Shown piece after piece: positions 9,801-24,800 of a DNA stretch of 42,249 nucleotides (the first letter of the stretch is position 1; the number at the start of each line of letters is the position of its first letter). The position numbers and the translations under genes are program-made. Location: assembly GCA_030765625.1 (NCBI GenBank), contig JAVCCF010000009.1:1-42249 (forward strand). Direction: 5' to 3'. Below the pieces are notes generated by a model. The model saw only the letters and a program-made list of their open reading frames with translations, searched no databases and had not been told where the DNA came from. Source of the stretch: Candidatus Tenebribacter burtonii (GTDB taxonomy: Bacteria; Cloacimonadota; Cloacimonadia; Cloacimonadales; TCS61).

Positions 9801-12800
9801 TTACATTGTAGGTTCCATATGCAAGATTATCTACAAGTAACTCGATTGATAGTATATCTTCAACAGTTGTTACTACTGTTGATACTCCTGATGGATCGGT
9901 AACTGTTAATTCTGCTGACATTATACCTGATCCAACATTTCTATCATCTGTATCTACAATATCAGTAAATGTTGCTAGTACATTTACCACCTCATTAATT
10001 GTAAATTCTTCACCATCTTCCGGAGTTACAAATGTAATCTCTGGTGATTGTGTATCTAAACCATAACTCTGGTTAGATTCAGATGTATTACTCCAGATAT
10101 TCGTTGCAAATACCTGTAATCTAACTGCTGTCTGGTCTGTAGGTACAATGCCTGCGTTCAATACGACCTCATAAATTCCATCTTCATTTGGAGAGAGTGT
10201 AATCGGTCCTTGTATCACAATGTTATCTGGCTCACAGTATACATTTGCAACTACACCATCAAATGCTAATGTCATTTCTGGGAAAGTATCAACAGTGAAG
10301 GAAAGAGTGTTAGCATTTTGAGCATTTAACCACCAACCAGCATCCGGCTCTATGAACTGAACTGTAGGTGCAGGACCGGCGATCTCAAACTCATAACTTA
10401 CAGAACCAACGTTTCCAACATAGTCTGCAATAGTTGCCACAACAACATAATGTCCAGGATAAAGTTCATTACCCGCATCATGAACAAATGATCCGTTGGT
10501 AACTTCACCTTCAATTGGATCACCATTTAGTGTAACTGCTACTGATGCTGCATCAATTCCGCTAGCACCAGTGTAATACCATTGATGACCAAAACCTCCC
10601 TGATTTGTAAGCTTAATGAATCCAGGAACATCTTCAAAGCCAACTGCTATCACTATGTCAGTACCATATGCAAGAGAATCAGCAACGAAATCTAATGGAT
10701 CTTCATCAATGATTGGCAATTCACCTTCACCTGGATCAAACCTACCATTTCCATTTAAGTCAACCCAATCCCAAATGCCGTTGTGATTTTCATCAACCCA
10801 ATCTTGATCTTCGTTAATACCATTTATAGGATCTTCATTAGTTAGGCCATCACCATCATTATCAATTCCATCACCTATTGGTGAAATTGCCCAAACAACC
10901 GGAGCACTATAATCGAAACTATAGGTTTGCTCTGATATTGTGCTGATAGCATAGTTATTTTCGGCATAGACCAATAATCTAACACCAGTTGCCTCAGGTG
11001 ACAATAATTGTCCAAATCCTACCGAGTAATCATAAATATTACCATTAACATTAATGTAATCTAATTCCATTATCTGGAATGGATAAGATGAGCAATGATT
11101 AGTAATTTCATATAATTCAATCCAAACACCGTCATGTGGCATTGTATTACCTTCATCTACTTCTACAGTGAATGTTAAATCTGTATTATTGGTTGGATTA
11201 AGCCACCATCCATTTTCAAATCCAGTAAATGTAATAGCTGGACCATCAAGATTAACGGTGTAATCAACATCGAGAGAATTATACAATGTAACATTATTAA
11301 CTGCATCCCATCTTACGGTGATCTCTCCAACATCTCCATCATCATAACCGAGAGTAAATAATTCATCCATAGTAATTTCATAGGATATTACATCTCCAGT
11401 AACGATTAGGTTTTCATAATTAATAACAAGATCATCACAATAAGATGAATTGAAATGCAATTCAACATCAAATAGATCAGTTTGAAGATCTATAATTGTT
11501 GCTTCTACAGTTCTATTGATCGCTGTAATCTGACCTACACTTGGATTAGAAATAACAGGTGCATTAACATCAACATAGAAGCTTTGTTCAACAATCGCAG
11601 AATAACCATTCATTGTAACAATGGATGTAATAACGTGAAGACCTTCAGGAAGGATTTCACCATCTAAAATGGTTACTCCATAAATACCTGTTATGTCATC
11701 AATATCGTAGAATGTAACAAATTGATCATCAAATGAAATATCTTCATGAACAATTTCAATACCATCAATGAATATTGAAATATCCAGATAATCAGTTGAA
11801 GGAACTACGTAAGTTCCAGTAGCAGGATCATATAATGTATATGCTCTGAAGTTAAAGTCTATAGGATCATTTCCTTCTCCACCCATAGTCCAGAGTTCTG
11901 TTCCATTAATGTATTCAGGATCTGCCCACACAAATTCATTCTCAAGATTCACATTAACAGATTGAATGATTGAATAAATTCCTGTTTGTAATACCATACT
12001 GAATAATGCAATATCATCTTCGATAACTACATCAACATCAGTTTGTATCTCATTATTCACAGTTACAAAGATATCACCATCATCAACTATGCCAGTTAAA
12101 GCAATTGTGAAGTCTGATGATGCAATTGTTTCTTCTGCACTTCCTAAGGATCCCATTATAGCTTCTTGGCCACTTAATGCGAAATAATAATCAAGAATTG
12201 GAAGCTCATCATCGACATGAACAGGTTCAAAGTAAATTGCACCTTCTCCACCATCAAGCGGTACGTTCAATGTCATTGTATCATCTTCTGAAGTCATTGT
12301 TCCATTACTACCTGAACCAGCAGATAATGTATATGATCTTAAAGTTGCTTTCTCAAGTTGAACTTCATTATCATCAAGATAAACTGACCATACATCAATA
12401 TTGCGGCCATAAGCATTTGCAGGTTCTACAACAATGCTTACATCTGCTGTAAAGTTAGTAGGATCACCAACATTTACAATTGGTTCCAGCAATTCTACAA
12501 CAGTAACTTGAGATGCATCTAGAACCTCATTCATTGCAGTAACAAATGGAACTGTTTCAACTACTTGATCAATATGAACAACATCATTATAATAAATAAC
12601 AGCGTCTTCATTGGTTGGAAGAATGAACATTCCACCCATATCATCACTATAAGTTGTTGTTAGTTCTGGCATTACATCTGTATCAACACCATTTAATTTA
12701 ACTGCAACAGCTCTAAGCATGATTGTATTACCAGGAATTCCCATATTGTCTGCATTGAAGTCAGCAGCCCACAGATCCACTTCATTTTCTGTTACAATTG

Positions 12801-15800
12801 GTTCATATGTTTCTGCAAATTGTTCCCAATCTATTCCATTAAGACTGAATTCAAATCTTACATGATCTGTTAAGTTATCAATGCAATCTTTGGTTACAGC
12901 AAATATTTTATCAACATTTGCATATTCCTCATCAAAATCAAAACCGGAAATAATTGCAAATGGTTCTGCAAATGGTATCATGTTGATCAAGATATCTTCA
13001 TAACTTTCGTTACCAACATTATCATAAACGGTTGCTCTCAATAAATAACTATCTATTAGATATCCACTTGTATTCCATACAGTTTCATATGGTTCTTCGA
13101 AATCTTCACCAATAATTATGAAACTTTCACCCTGTTGCACACTGTAAGAGAATACTACTCTTTCAACTCCGGAAGCTTCAAGGTATATCTGACCACCAAG
13201 AGCATCATAGGCTTCTGCAAGAACATCAACTTCCTGACCGATCATTATATCAACCTGATCAGTGAAATCAGTCACTTCATTAACCTCTACAAAGTTTACT
13301 TCTGGAACACCAGTATCGTACAATACGTTAGTGAAAATTGCTTCAGCAACATTACCATCTACTATAGCTAAATCTCTTACAGAGAATCTGAAATCATATC
13401 TTCCATCAGGAACAATTCCATCCAGGTCTGTAAGATCTACGTTGTATACATCACCATTAAAGATGAATGCACTGGCTATATTAAGATCTATCCATTCAGG
13501 ATTGACATCAGAACGGTATTCGAGCATAAATGATGTCTCGTCTACTTCATCATCTGTTACAACACTGAACTCAACCAGATATTGATCACCATTGAACATT
13601 CCATCTGTATCTGGTAATGCAGAAATAATTTCAATTTCGAAATCATTATCTATAGTAACAAGAACAAAATCAACAGGTAGTGCACCATTTTCTGAGAGAG
13701 CTTCATGAGGAGCTACACCAATATGGTATTCACCGCTTGCTAATTCATCTACATTTACTGTAAGTGTTGTACCACCAATACCCAGTGGATCTAATTCACG
13801 CCAATCGGTACTTTCAACAGTTTTTACCAGATATTCAATATTTGGTATGTTCTGTCCATTCTGTTCTTCTTCACCTTCAACTGACGTTACTATTTCTATA
13901 TCACCAGTTATTCTATTTGGAATCTGACCATTAACTGGTAGAATTCCAGCAACTGAGACTATAGTAATTATTGTATTTTCATCTGTTACTTCATAAGCAT
14001 TAGATACATATTCTTCGGTATTTAACACAATGTCTGTAACTGTTGCTCTGAATTCATAATAAGCACCATATTCAAGATCGGCAGGAATTTCCCACTCATA
14101 TGTATATGGAGCTACGTCTATTGCGGTAATGGCAATCCATTCACCATCAACCATTCTATAATCATAAGTTACGGTATTCATACCGGAAAGTAGATCGCTA
14201 GCTTGTGCATTAAGTAACACAACTTCTTCTCTTTCCAGGTTTGTAACTTCTACACCAGCTTTTTCTACAATCATATCTCCAAGTGGTACATCGTTATCCA
14301 CCAGAATATCATCTGAAGATTCAAAGGTTACAGTTTCTTCATGATAGACAGTACCTCCTACAACGGAAGCAACCACTGTAACATCAGTACTGATCACATT
14401 CTCAAATAAATGTGCCAGTTCTTCAGTGATCACTGTAAATGTATGTGATTGTACAGGATCTGAATTAAGTGTAATCACAACTTCATCCACTCGTTCCCAA
14501 TCTGTGAGAACCAATGATACATGCAGATCATCACCATCTTTCATATAATCATTAATACCAATTGTTGAGTTATCAATTTCTGTAGATACAATAGTTGGTA
14601 CTGCTCCGATATCGAATGATTTTGTAAATGGAACAGCAGCTAAGCCAACTCTATCAGTTGCATTAACTGTATAGGTGATGAAATTCATATTTGTAGGAAC
14701 TTCAATCAATTCATCCCAGATTGCAAGAACACCATCAAAGCTGTCAGCAGCTATTGAACCGGTAATTCCATATCCTTCTAAGAATATATCTTCAGCAAGT
14801 AAACCAGAATGTGCATCACTTAAATCTGCAGTTATCTGAATAATTGTACCTTCTGTAATATATTCTGGATAAACGATTGTGTAACCAATATCTGTTATCA
14901 CTGGTAGATCGTTATCAACACCAACAAGCTGCAGTCTTTCAGACATATTCTCGTGGATATCATAAGCTTTAACTAATATCTCTTCAATTCCACTCTCTAC
15001 AGCAACAACAAAGTCAAATGGACCAGCTGTAACTATAGCACCAGTTGTAAATTCAGCATCAGTTCCGATTAATACAGAATTATGATAGAATTCTACATAA
15101 TCTATATCGTTAGGATAAACATTTGTATGAATTTCAGCTTCTACAGAAACATTTGTTTCACCACTTATCCAAACATCCGGACCTGTAATACTTTCCGGAA
15201 TAGTTATACTGAATATCTCCGGTCCTGTATTATCTTCAAGATGAATTATTGGAGTAGTACCACCATTAGCTATGAACTCTTGTAATGTTCGTGTTGTTCC
15301 ATAAATATCTTCAGTTTCTATAACTATCTGAATATATTCATTGAACAGATAATACGGATATACTGTCCAATTGAGTGTAAATGGAGCTTCTATCCAATCT
15401 GGAATTGCTGTACCCTCTTCATCTCCAAAATACATCCATCCAGAAATTGGATTTTGTGATTCATCTACAAATCGATATGAATAACGAACCAAGTGTACCA
15501 TATCTACTGCAATTTCAGGATAAAGCAGTGCATCGAAACTATCGATGCTGATATCATAAGATTCACCTCGTTCAACTGTATCCAAAATCACACCTACTGT
15601 GTCTTTTACACTATATACTGGAATGATCATATCTCTATAAAGATCCAGAAGAATAATAGATTCACTTGTTCCAGCATCATAATAGCTGATCGCTTTTATT
15701 TCATAAGAACCATCAACACGATCGTCAGTATCCCATACACCACTTACTTCTGCTTGATAAATCTGCATGAAATCTATATAAGTCCAATTATCAGGAGTAC

Positions 15801-18800
15801 TAAAGTCTCCTTCATCAAAGCTTATGAAGTCAACGTCGCCAGGTCCTTTATAGAAGAATTCTACTCCTATTGGAAGCACAGCTAGATGTGGAATATAAGC
15901 AAATATCGTAGCTTCATTACCACCAATTAATTCATCGATCTCTGGTGGTGAAGCATTCCAATTTACATAATGAGATACTGTCTCTTCTAACACCTCATCT
16001 TCCACAACTAACATTTGAGTAGCAAGAGGAACCCCATATTGTAGTGTCATGAAGAGAGGTTCAAGTATCATCAGGTTGCCTGTATGATCAAGATAATCTA
16101 CTATATCAATAGAGATAGATAGTGGGATAGACTCTAAACCATTAATAAGATATTGCTGCATTTCTTCTGATGGTGTCCAACTGAAGCCAACAATACCTTC
16201 TACATTATCAACACTTATATCTGTCATCACTGTATCAATAACAGTTGTTGCTTCGTCATACACTATTTGAACGCTTATTGGATCAGCAATATCTACACCA
16301 ATCAATTCATAATAACTAAGTTCAAAATCAATTGTTTCATCATAGACAGCTACCCAATTTGGATGAGAACTAGATGTAAGAACAAGTTCAGCAGGAGCTG
16401 TTCTATCCAAATATAGAGCTTCATATTCTTCAGGTGTTATAGTAGTTGAATTTCCTGCAAAATCTACAGCTGTAACTTCAACTCCATAAATACCATCAGA
16501 AATTTCATCGAAATGAACCTCAAGGAATGTGAGCAAGTCTACTATTCCATCAACACCTGTGCTAGTTGCAAATTTTGTGATATCACCTTCGGAATCGTAG
16601 ATCCTTCCTTCAATATAAGCTATATCATTAATTGCAGGATGTAACGCATCATTAACATATGTCATATTAAACAAGATGCTATCATTTTCAACATTCATTG
16701 TTAAATTATCTTCATAAGTTTCCAGTGGACTTACAATAACACTAACAGCTGGTGCTTCATTATCAAGATACAATTCAGCGAGAGCTGTATAATTGTCATT
16801 ACCTTGATAATCTTCTCCGAGAGCACGAAGATAAATGTGATCGAAGCCTGCTGGCAATGTCCACTCACCACTTTCTACTTCAAACATACCGTTATCTGGT
16901 GGTGTGACTGCAACAGAGTTAATGTTAACCCAGTTTACATCATCAACACTATATTCAAATGTTACAGTTGCAACATCTAATACTTCTGCTAAACCAACAA
17001 TCAAATTGTTATCTGTTGTTGATTGTGCAAACACATATAGATCAGAAACAAGGTCAATACCATCAACACTTAAGAATGTAAGTTCCGGTGCTGTTACATC
17101 ATCATAAATAATAGTAACAATACCAGGATCATCATCTGTATTACCGATCTCATCAGTTGCAGTAACTTTGAATTCATAATAACCTTCTGTTAAACCGGAT
17201 GCATCTAAAGTAACTTCAGTATAATCAACTGTTGTAGCTACATCATCTATTTCAATCCATTCAGATGCTGGTTCAGTTACTGCACGATATTCAAATAGAG
17301 CTGTAACAGCTAGATCGAAATCGAATGGTGTAATATCAAATGCTCTGATAGTAAGAAGTTCTTCCGAGCTATCTACGATGTAATAATTAGCAGCGAGATC
17401 ACCATTGATATAAGTGATTTCCATTTCTGCAAAACTACCATCTACATTAAGTATATATTCTTCTGATATACCATAGTTACCAGCTACATCATACGCATAA
17501 GAACGAAGGAAATACATTGCATCTTCCTCATCATCCTCATCAATAAAGCCATCACCATCGTTATCAATTCCATCATTAATAGGATCTGCGACATCCCAAT
17601 CTACAAGATATTCACCTGAGATCTCATCTGAACCGCCAAGTGAAATCCATTGTCTGTTTTGAGTTGGAATACCATTAATATCAACAGTATCTTGACCACT
17701 ATACTGATATTCAACTCTTATTATATCTTCATCTGCTACCAGTAAGCCATCTACATCTGTAATCATGTGTAATGTGCTACCTGGTTGGATGATCTCTACA
17801 CTTGTAATAGTATTCATCACAGCTGTTGGTGCAGTATTATCAATATGAAGATCTGTTATTTCTGCCAATATATCATAAAGAACTACTCCAAATTCATCAA
17901 GAGCTACTACTCTGAATGAATAAATACCATCTATCAGTAATTCAGTGTTAAGATATGCCATATACGGAGAAGTAATGATCTCTTCGAATCCGTTAGGATG
18001 AACAAAAGCTTCAGCTAATTCATTACCATCAATAACACCATTATCATTAAGATCAGCGGCAAATTTAATATCATCATAAGTTGCAGCTGCACTTAAAATA
18101 ATTTCATCTTCCCAGGCATCTACACCATTCCAAGTGAGTTCTACCAATTCCACAGACCCATTGTATAAATGAATACCCGGAACAAATGACAGATCATCAT
18201 ATCCTGGAAGTTCGTCTCTATAAAGATGCATGTATATAACAGGATCCTCGACTGGAGGAGTTGTGCTTATTTCCTGCCAGCTTCCATCAGCATAATATTC
18301 AAATCTAACTTCATCAACATATTCATCACCTTTAGTGATATCACCAGCAAGATTCAAATATTCACCCACAATATCACCGGTACCATGACTGATAATATCT
18401 GTAACAACTTCATCACTATAGATATATACTTTTAGATCATACATTGCAGTAAGTTCTTCATCAGTTAGGGTTCCATCAAAAGCTATACCATTGCTATCTG
18501 CTACTGCATCACCTTCTAAGTTACCTCTAAAGTCGTTAGCAACAAAGGCATAGTAATGATAACCTTCTTCAACATCAAGCCCTTGATATAAGATATCAAA
18601 CCCATAATAACCATATTCATCAGCTTCATGGTCATATAACAAACCTTCATCCCACATAATACCTTCAGGACCTTCATCAGCTGAATATCCATGATAAAGC
18701 ATTAATGGTGAACTAAGGTCAGTTACAGGATCGGTGATCCAGGCAGGAATATCATCCCACTCTTCACCAATTGCTGTAGTAGAAAGTAAGTCTAATGGGT

Positions 18801-21800
18801 CAACATCATCTTGATGAACACGCATTTTCAATTGAGAACCTTGAGGATCAATAAGCGGATTGTATATTATCTCAATCTCATTTCCTACTAATTCATGTAA
18901 TGTGCTTGTAGGAGAATTAAAATCTCCATAAGCAACTTCTGTAATTGGAACAGATGGAGCTTGATTATCTACATAAACAGGATCAACAATATCAACAACT
19001 GTTACGTTGCCAACGTTATCTTCAATTGTTGCTCTTAAGTAAACATCACCTTCGAATGAGCCGCCAACATAAGCCGCTATCGAGCCACCTTCAGTTTCCC
19101 AATTAGTATATACAATAGTAGAATCTATACCATTAACATTAACACCTACTATCGCTTCAATCCAGGCATCAGCGCCATCAAAACTCCATTCAAGATATGG
19201 AGATGTGGTATCAAGATCATCATCAATATATCCAAACTCATAGATGTTACCCTGACTCCATGTAACAAATTCAGTTCCTTCATTAAACACAACTGTTGGA
19301 GCAAGATAATCTACCTGCATCCATGCATCATGACTATTCACATGCGGAGGCAAAGCTCCGAGGTGTTCATCTGTGATAACCACGAAGAATTCATAAATGT
19401 AATCTGTACCGTCGTAATTCCCACCATTTGTGTAAATGTCTTCTGTTGGCACGATCCTAACAGTTGTTCCAGAAATTTGTGCAATAGGAATGTAACTGGC
19501 ATCTTCTGGGAAGTCAGGATTTATTATTGTATTATTTGTTACAGGATAAACTCCAAGAGTATCACCTGTAGCATTATCAATTTTTGTATACCAGAATCCA
19601 ATACTTGCTGCACCATCAAGGTTGTTAAATTCAGCATCTATTCTGAGATTATACAAATCAGTTATTGGATTATCAGGTCCGAATTCTTCTCCATCTGAAA
19701 TTAGTGTTGCATCATCCCAATTTGGAACATCAAAATTCCACAATGTAAGGCCATAGTATATTTGTGATGCGTAAGTTCCAATAGTGAAGTCATAAGAATC
19801 AGCTTCTGAAGCATTACCGACGTAATCGTAAGCAATTACATCGAGTGTGAAATCACCTGGAACCACTTCGCCATCATAATCCCAATCTACAGAAGCAGTT
19901 TGTCCTACAGGATTAGTTGGTAAATCACCAATTAGAGTTTCAGTATAACCATCTCCTGTAATTACGAATTCTATATAATCAGCATCTGGCCATAAACCAC
20001 AATCAGCAGTGAATGTAGCAACATTAAGTGATGGAACATAATAATCGTAATAAATCGGATCAGGAATAGTAACGTCTTCCGGAACCGGAGCGATATTATC
20101 TGTAACCATAACAGAGATGATCGTATCAGTTACTGCATCAGCAGCATTACTGGTAACTTCTGCTCTTAAGAACCATCTTCTTGTAGCATCAAGCCCGTAA
20201 TGTGCGGCTAATGTATCAGTATAGTTATAACGTTCAAGCATATCCGGATTATCAGCAAGAACATCCCAAACAGCTTCATAAGGAACCGTATAATCTGGAA
20301 GCCCTTCAACTGAGAATAAATCTCCAGTCCAATCTGCATCATTTTCAAATTCATATTCTCCACTATTATCGGTATCGAAATACAATTTGAAATCAACATG
20401 ATTTACCATACTGAGTGGATCACTAACCAGTGCTCTAAGAAGATGAACATCATCATCAGAAGTATTAAATGCATAATCTTGTAATTCATCTACAAATACC
20501 ATAATTTCTGCAGGAGCCCAAGTGTAGAATAAAGGTTCTGTAAATTCACCTGTATTAACTACAAAATCTTCAGTTGTAATATTGATATCATAATAACCTT
20601 CAGCAAGGTTGTGAGCAGAATATGTAGTGAAGGAAAGCTCTACATAACCATCTACTAGATCCAAAACAAAACCAGCATTAAGATCAGCTAAGACAGCTGG
20701 ATCAACCGGAGTTTCCGGTCTTGCAACTATTTCCATAGTAGCATCTCTCAATCCAGAACCATCTACAACACCCTCAACGATATCAGGATCAGCAATAGGA
20801 ATTCTAATGCTTGTCCAATCTGTATCATCGATCAGATCTGTAGGTGGATAACCATATACCACAGCTTCAAAATCTGGAACCGGTTCTTCATTATCAATAT
20901 CGAATTCTATAATATGATCTTTAGTATGTCCATAAATATTACGGTAGTTGATATTAAGATCTGCTGCAACCATAGAAGCAACACCAACATCAAGTTCTGT
21001 TGCTAATACTGTCCAAACAGCATGTCTATCTGTGCCAGTTCCTGTAATTATTGGAGCATTTGTATAGGAATCTAAAACAGTCAAGCTTCCATTCTCAAGA
21101 ACGAACCAGTCATTTAGATCCCAACTATCAATATTCAAGCCATAAATTTCATTTACTAATGTAAAGTCAGCTTCAACAGTGAATGACTCTTCATCAGGAT
21201 TAATTATGCCATCAACATCATACGGATTAGCATAAATTTCTACATTATCTATATCAAAACTTATTCCATCAACAACAACTTCCCAGCTCAATTCATCATT
21301 GAATACCGGTATAGCACCAAATGGATTACGTTTTGTGTGTACTGTGAAATCAAGTACCGTTTCACTATTTATAGTATCATCAGCAATTACAGGGAAGGTT
21401 GCAACCCATTGGCAATAATATAACGATGTAGTGTCTATAACTGCTGCACCAATCGTAACGCCAGGTATTGCATCAATCCATATTTCTTCGATAAATGCTT
21501 CATATTCACAAGTAATATACACCTTAACTTCTGCAGGTACACCATGTGAAATATAGTTTGTTAGAATATCACCTTCCGGTAATTCTGTAAATAGTTCTGC
21601 ACGTCGGATTACTGGGAAGATAGGTCCATCACCAGTGATCTCAACAAATCTATCTGCAACTGTTGGATCATTTCCAACAACATCTGTTAAGGTTACTGTT
21701 ATCAATTGTGATGTAATTTCATCACCATCTAAATGCAGAGTAATATGTAAACTATCTAAAGTTGCAACCCAATGTCCGCCTGTGTAAACAATATCAGCAG

Positions 21801-24800
21801 GATCGACAATGGCAATATTATCAAAGCCGTAAACGGTATAGCCACTTGAAACAATATCAGCAAACTTATAGAGGTCTTCTATTTCAACTGTTGGTTTAGT
21901 TAGAGGATCATCAAAACCGGAAACATCATCAAATGTGATCTCAAGAACTCCTAAAGTATCACCAGGATTAACATAACCTTCTTCTGAATAACCAAGTGTT
22001 TCACTCCAGATATGTATTCCATTAAATACAAATTCAGGTGACGTATTATCAATTATGATGTAACCATCAACATCACCGGAAATATATTCCTGATATGTAC
22101 TAGGACGTGTAGGATCGGTGTAATCGATTCTATAATTAATTTTATATTTGAATGGAAGCGGTCCCTCTGGAATACTTGCATCAACAAATAATGTACCATC
22201 AAGGTAATATACCCCTTCAGTTCCATTATAAGCTAATTCCACCCATGTATCATCAGCATCACCTTGGAAATAATCTTCTAAAACATACAAATGTTCAACG
22301 GTGATAGTAACATCATCACTGAAATTATCTGTTAATTCCAGAGCAATACCAACTCTTCCTTCTGCTCTAAGATAAGGAGAAGTAGTAGTATCGGTATATT
22401 CTCCATAATTACCAGCCGCATCATCAATCTGGAATACTTGTAAAAACTCGATGTTCACATCATTATATTCTGCAACAAAGTGCATTGTAATTGTTGGTCC
22501 AACTTCTTCATAACGCGAAGAAGTTGAATTACCACCAACTGCATAATTATAATGACCAACCAGGTCTTCAACTTTTTCCAATTGTACTACAAGACTACTG
22601 CCATCATTTACTGCAAATGAGTCATCTGCAGTAATTTCCCAAATTGCTTTATCAACAGTTGGATAAGAATGAATAGCAATTGACCATCCGGCAGGAACCG
22701 TTGGTATTGTTGTTGCCAATGTATCAAAGCCAACACCAAAATAGTCTTCTATATATGTTTCGAGGTATATTGCACCCTCTAACCATGTAATACTAAGATC
22801 ACCAGGATCTACTGATAACGCAAATTCAACTTCGTAATCCAATGGAGCTATCGTAGACATTGATAGTTCTGAATAAGTTGTCATATTTCCAATTCCGTAA
22901 GTATCCATATATTTTGGAACTTCCAAGTCTACCTGGATTTCTTCTAAAGATGCAAGCAAGCCAGTGCTGAATGGATCATCGTATTGGAAATCAATTGGTA
23001 CTAATTCACCATCTTCATAAGCATTCCAAACAGATTGGAAATCAGGTATGATATCCCATTCTGCGAAATGTGTATAAATGGTTACAAGAGTTGAATCACT
23101 ACCAATATGAACCCAAATGCCTTCATCGGTTATGGTCACATTGTCCGGTAAAGTCCAAATTTCTGGAACATTATCAATGATATAATCGAAATCTGCTTTG
23201 ATGTTAATCACAGGTAATGTACTCATAACCAGATATTCTGAAATTACATTATGTTCCGGAGCAAACCAGCCGTCAGGATCTATACCACTGTAATCCATTT
23301 CCGGCACTTCTCCGTAAATAGCAACTTCATAATTATCAAGCACAATGATGTCTCTATTATAAGGATAAGGATCTGCTTCAAAACCATATCGTGATTCTAC
23401 ATAAAGTTGGAATGGAATAACTTCATAACCAGCAAGGAATTCTAATGCAGCAATTGCAACATAATCTATAGCTGATTCATCCCATCCATAAGTATAAGTA
23501 CTCGTTCCATCGAGATTATCTACTGGTGTACCAATCAAAGTAGGATCAGGAACTGTTATATCTATAGCCATATAATCTATAGATAGATCAATATCCCAAG
23601 GATCAAGATGATCTGTAATTGCTGTGATCACTGCTTCAATAGTAACTTCAGAAGTAGAATTATCTAATGGAATTACATCTGATACTTCTCCATTAACATA
23701 GAATAGCAGACTACTAACTGTTGGTTGAGTATCAACTTGTTTAGTTAATGAAGCTTCTCCGTTACCTACTTTGTCTGTTGCTGTAACGGTTATTATGCCA
23801 TCATTAACCTCTGTATGCGGAGTAAGCCCTGTAACATCAATTGACCAGGTTGCTAAACCCTCAACGTAAGTATCAGGATTTCCATTAAAATTAATATCTA
23901 TTGTTGTTAGATCAAGATATATATCACCTATATCAACTTCAGCTTCAGGATCAATAACGTTTGCAGTGATTAAGATTACTGGGTAAAGATCTTGATCAAA
24001 TGTAATAGCACTTATTACAGGTTCTACAATATCTATCTGTAATGCACCATCACTAACTTCTGTTGTGAAATCAAGGCTATGATCATATTCATGATAGATA
24101 GTAACAGTAGCAATAACTTCTGCTAAGTGCGGCAATGAGTTGCTATTTACAGCTTCCAGAATAATGCTATTTGCATCTTCATCTAATTCTGTATCTGGAA
24201 TAGTAAGAATTTCACCAGCTAAATAGGTTATTGTACCATAATAAAAATCTGTATTCAGTGAAATATCTAACGAATCAATTCTTTCGGAATCTGTAAGATC
24301 AAATGTTAAATTAGCTTCTTGCCCACTCTTCAACCAATAAGGAACTGCAGGAACTGTGTTGTTAGTAATATCTAAAGCGGTTAACAATGGAATTGGACCG
24401 ATATCCCAGGTTACAGTATCTGAGTTTTCATTTGCCACTTTATCTTCAATAGTGGCAGTGAAATCTAAAATTCTTGTAGGATAATCTGCAAGAATAGTTA
24501 CTTCCCAAAGAGTATAATATTCTTGGGTCAGATATGTTGAACCTGTTATTGTGTGTGGTTCACTTCCCCAAATATCACCATCATACTGATAATTAAGTAC
24601 AATATCACCTGCAAAAGCAGGGTCTATAGTAATATTAACTGTTGTGAATGCAGATTCACCGTTCAAAATATTACCATAACCTCCATCATTATCAAACCAG
24701 TGAATTGATGCACCATCACCAGTTGCACCATCATATGTAAGTTCATAATAATAAGTACCACCTATAATATTTGTAGCAGCATTAACGGTAACTCCAAGGG

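Noticed and set aside
7849-10374. Near-identical repeats as an assembly artefact
   Set aside because: Units differ by many scattered substitutions and all keep frame with exact codon-multiple lengths, so genuine protein repeats are more likely. Long reads would settle this.
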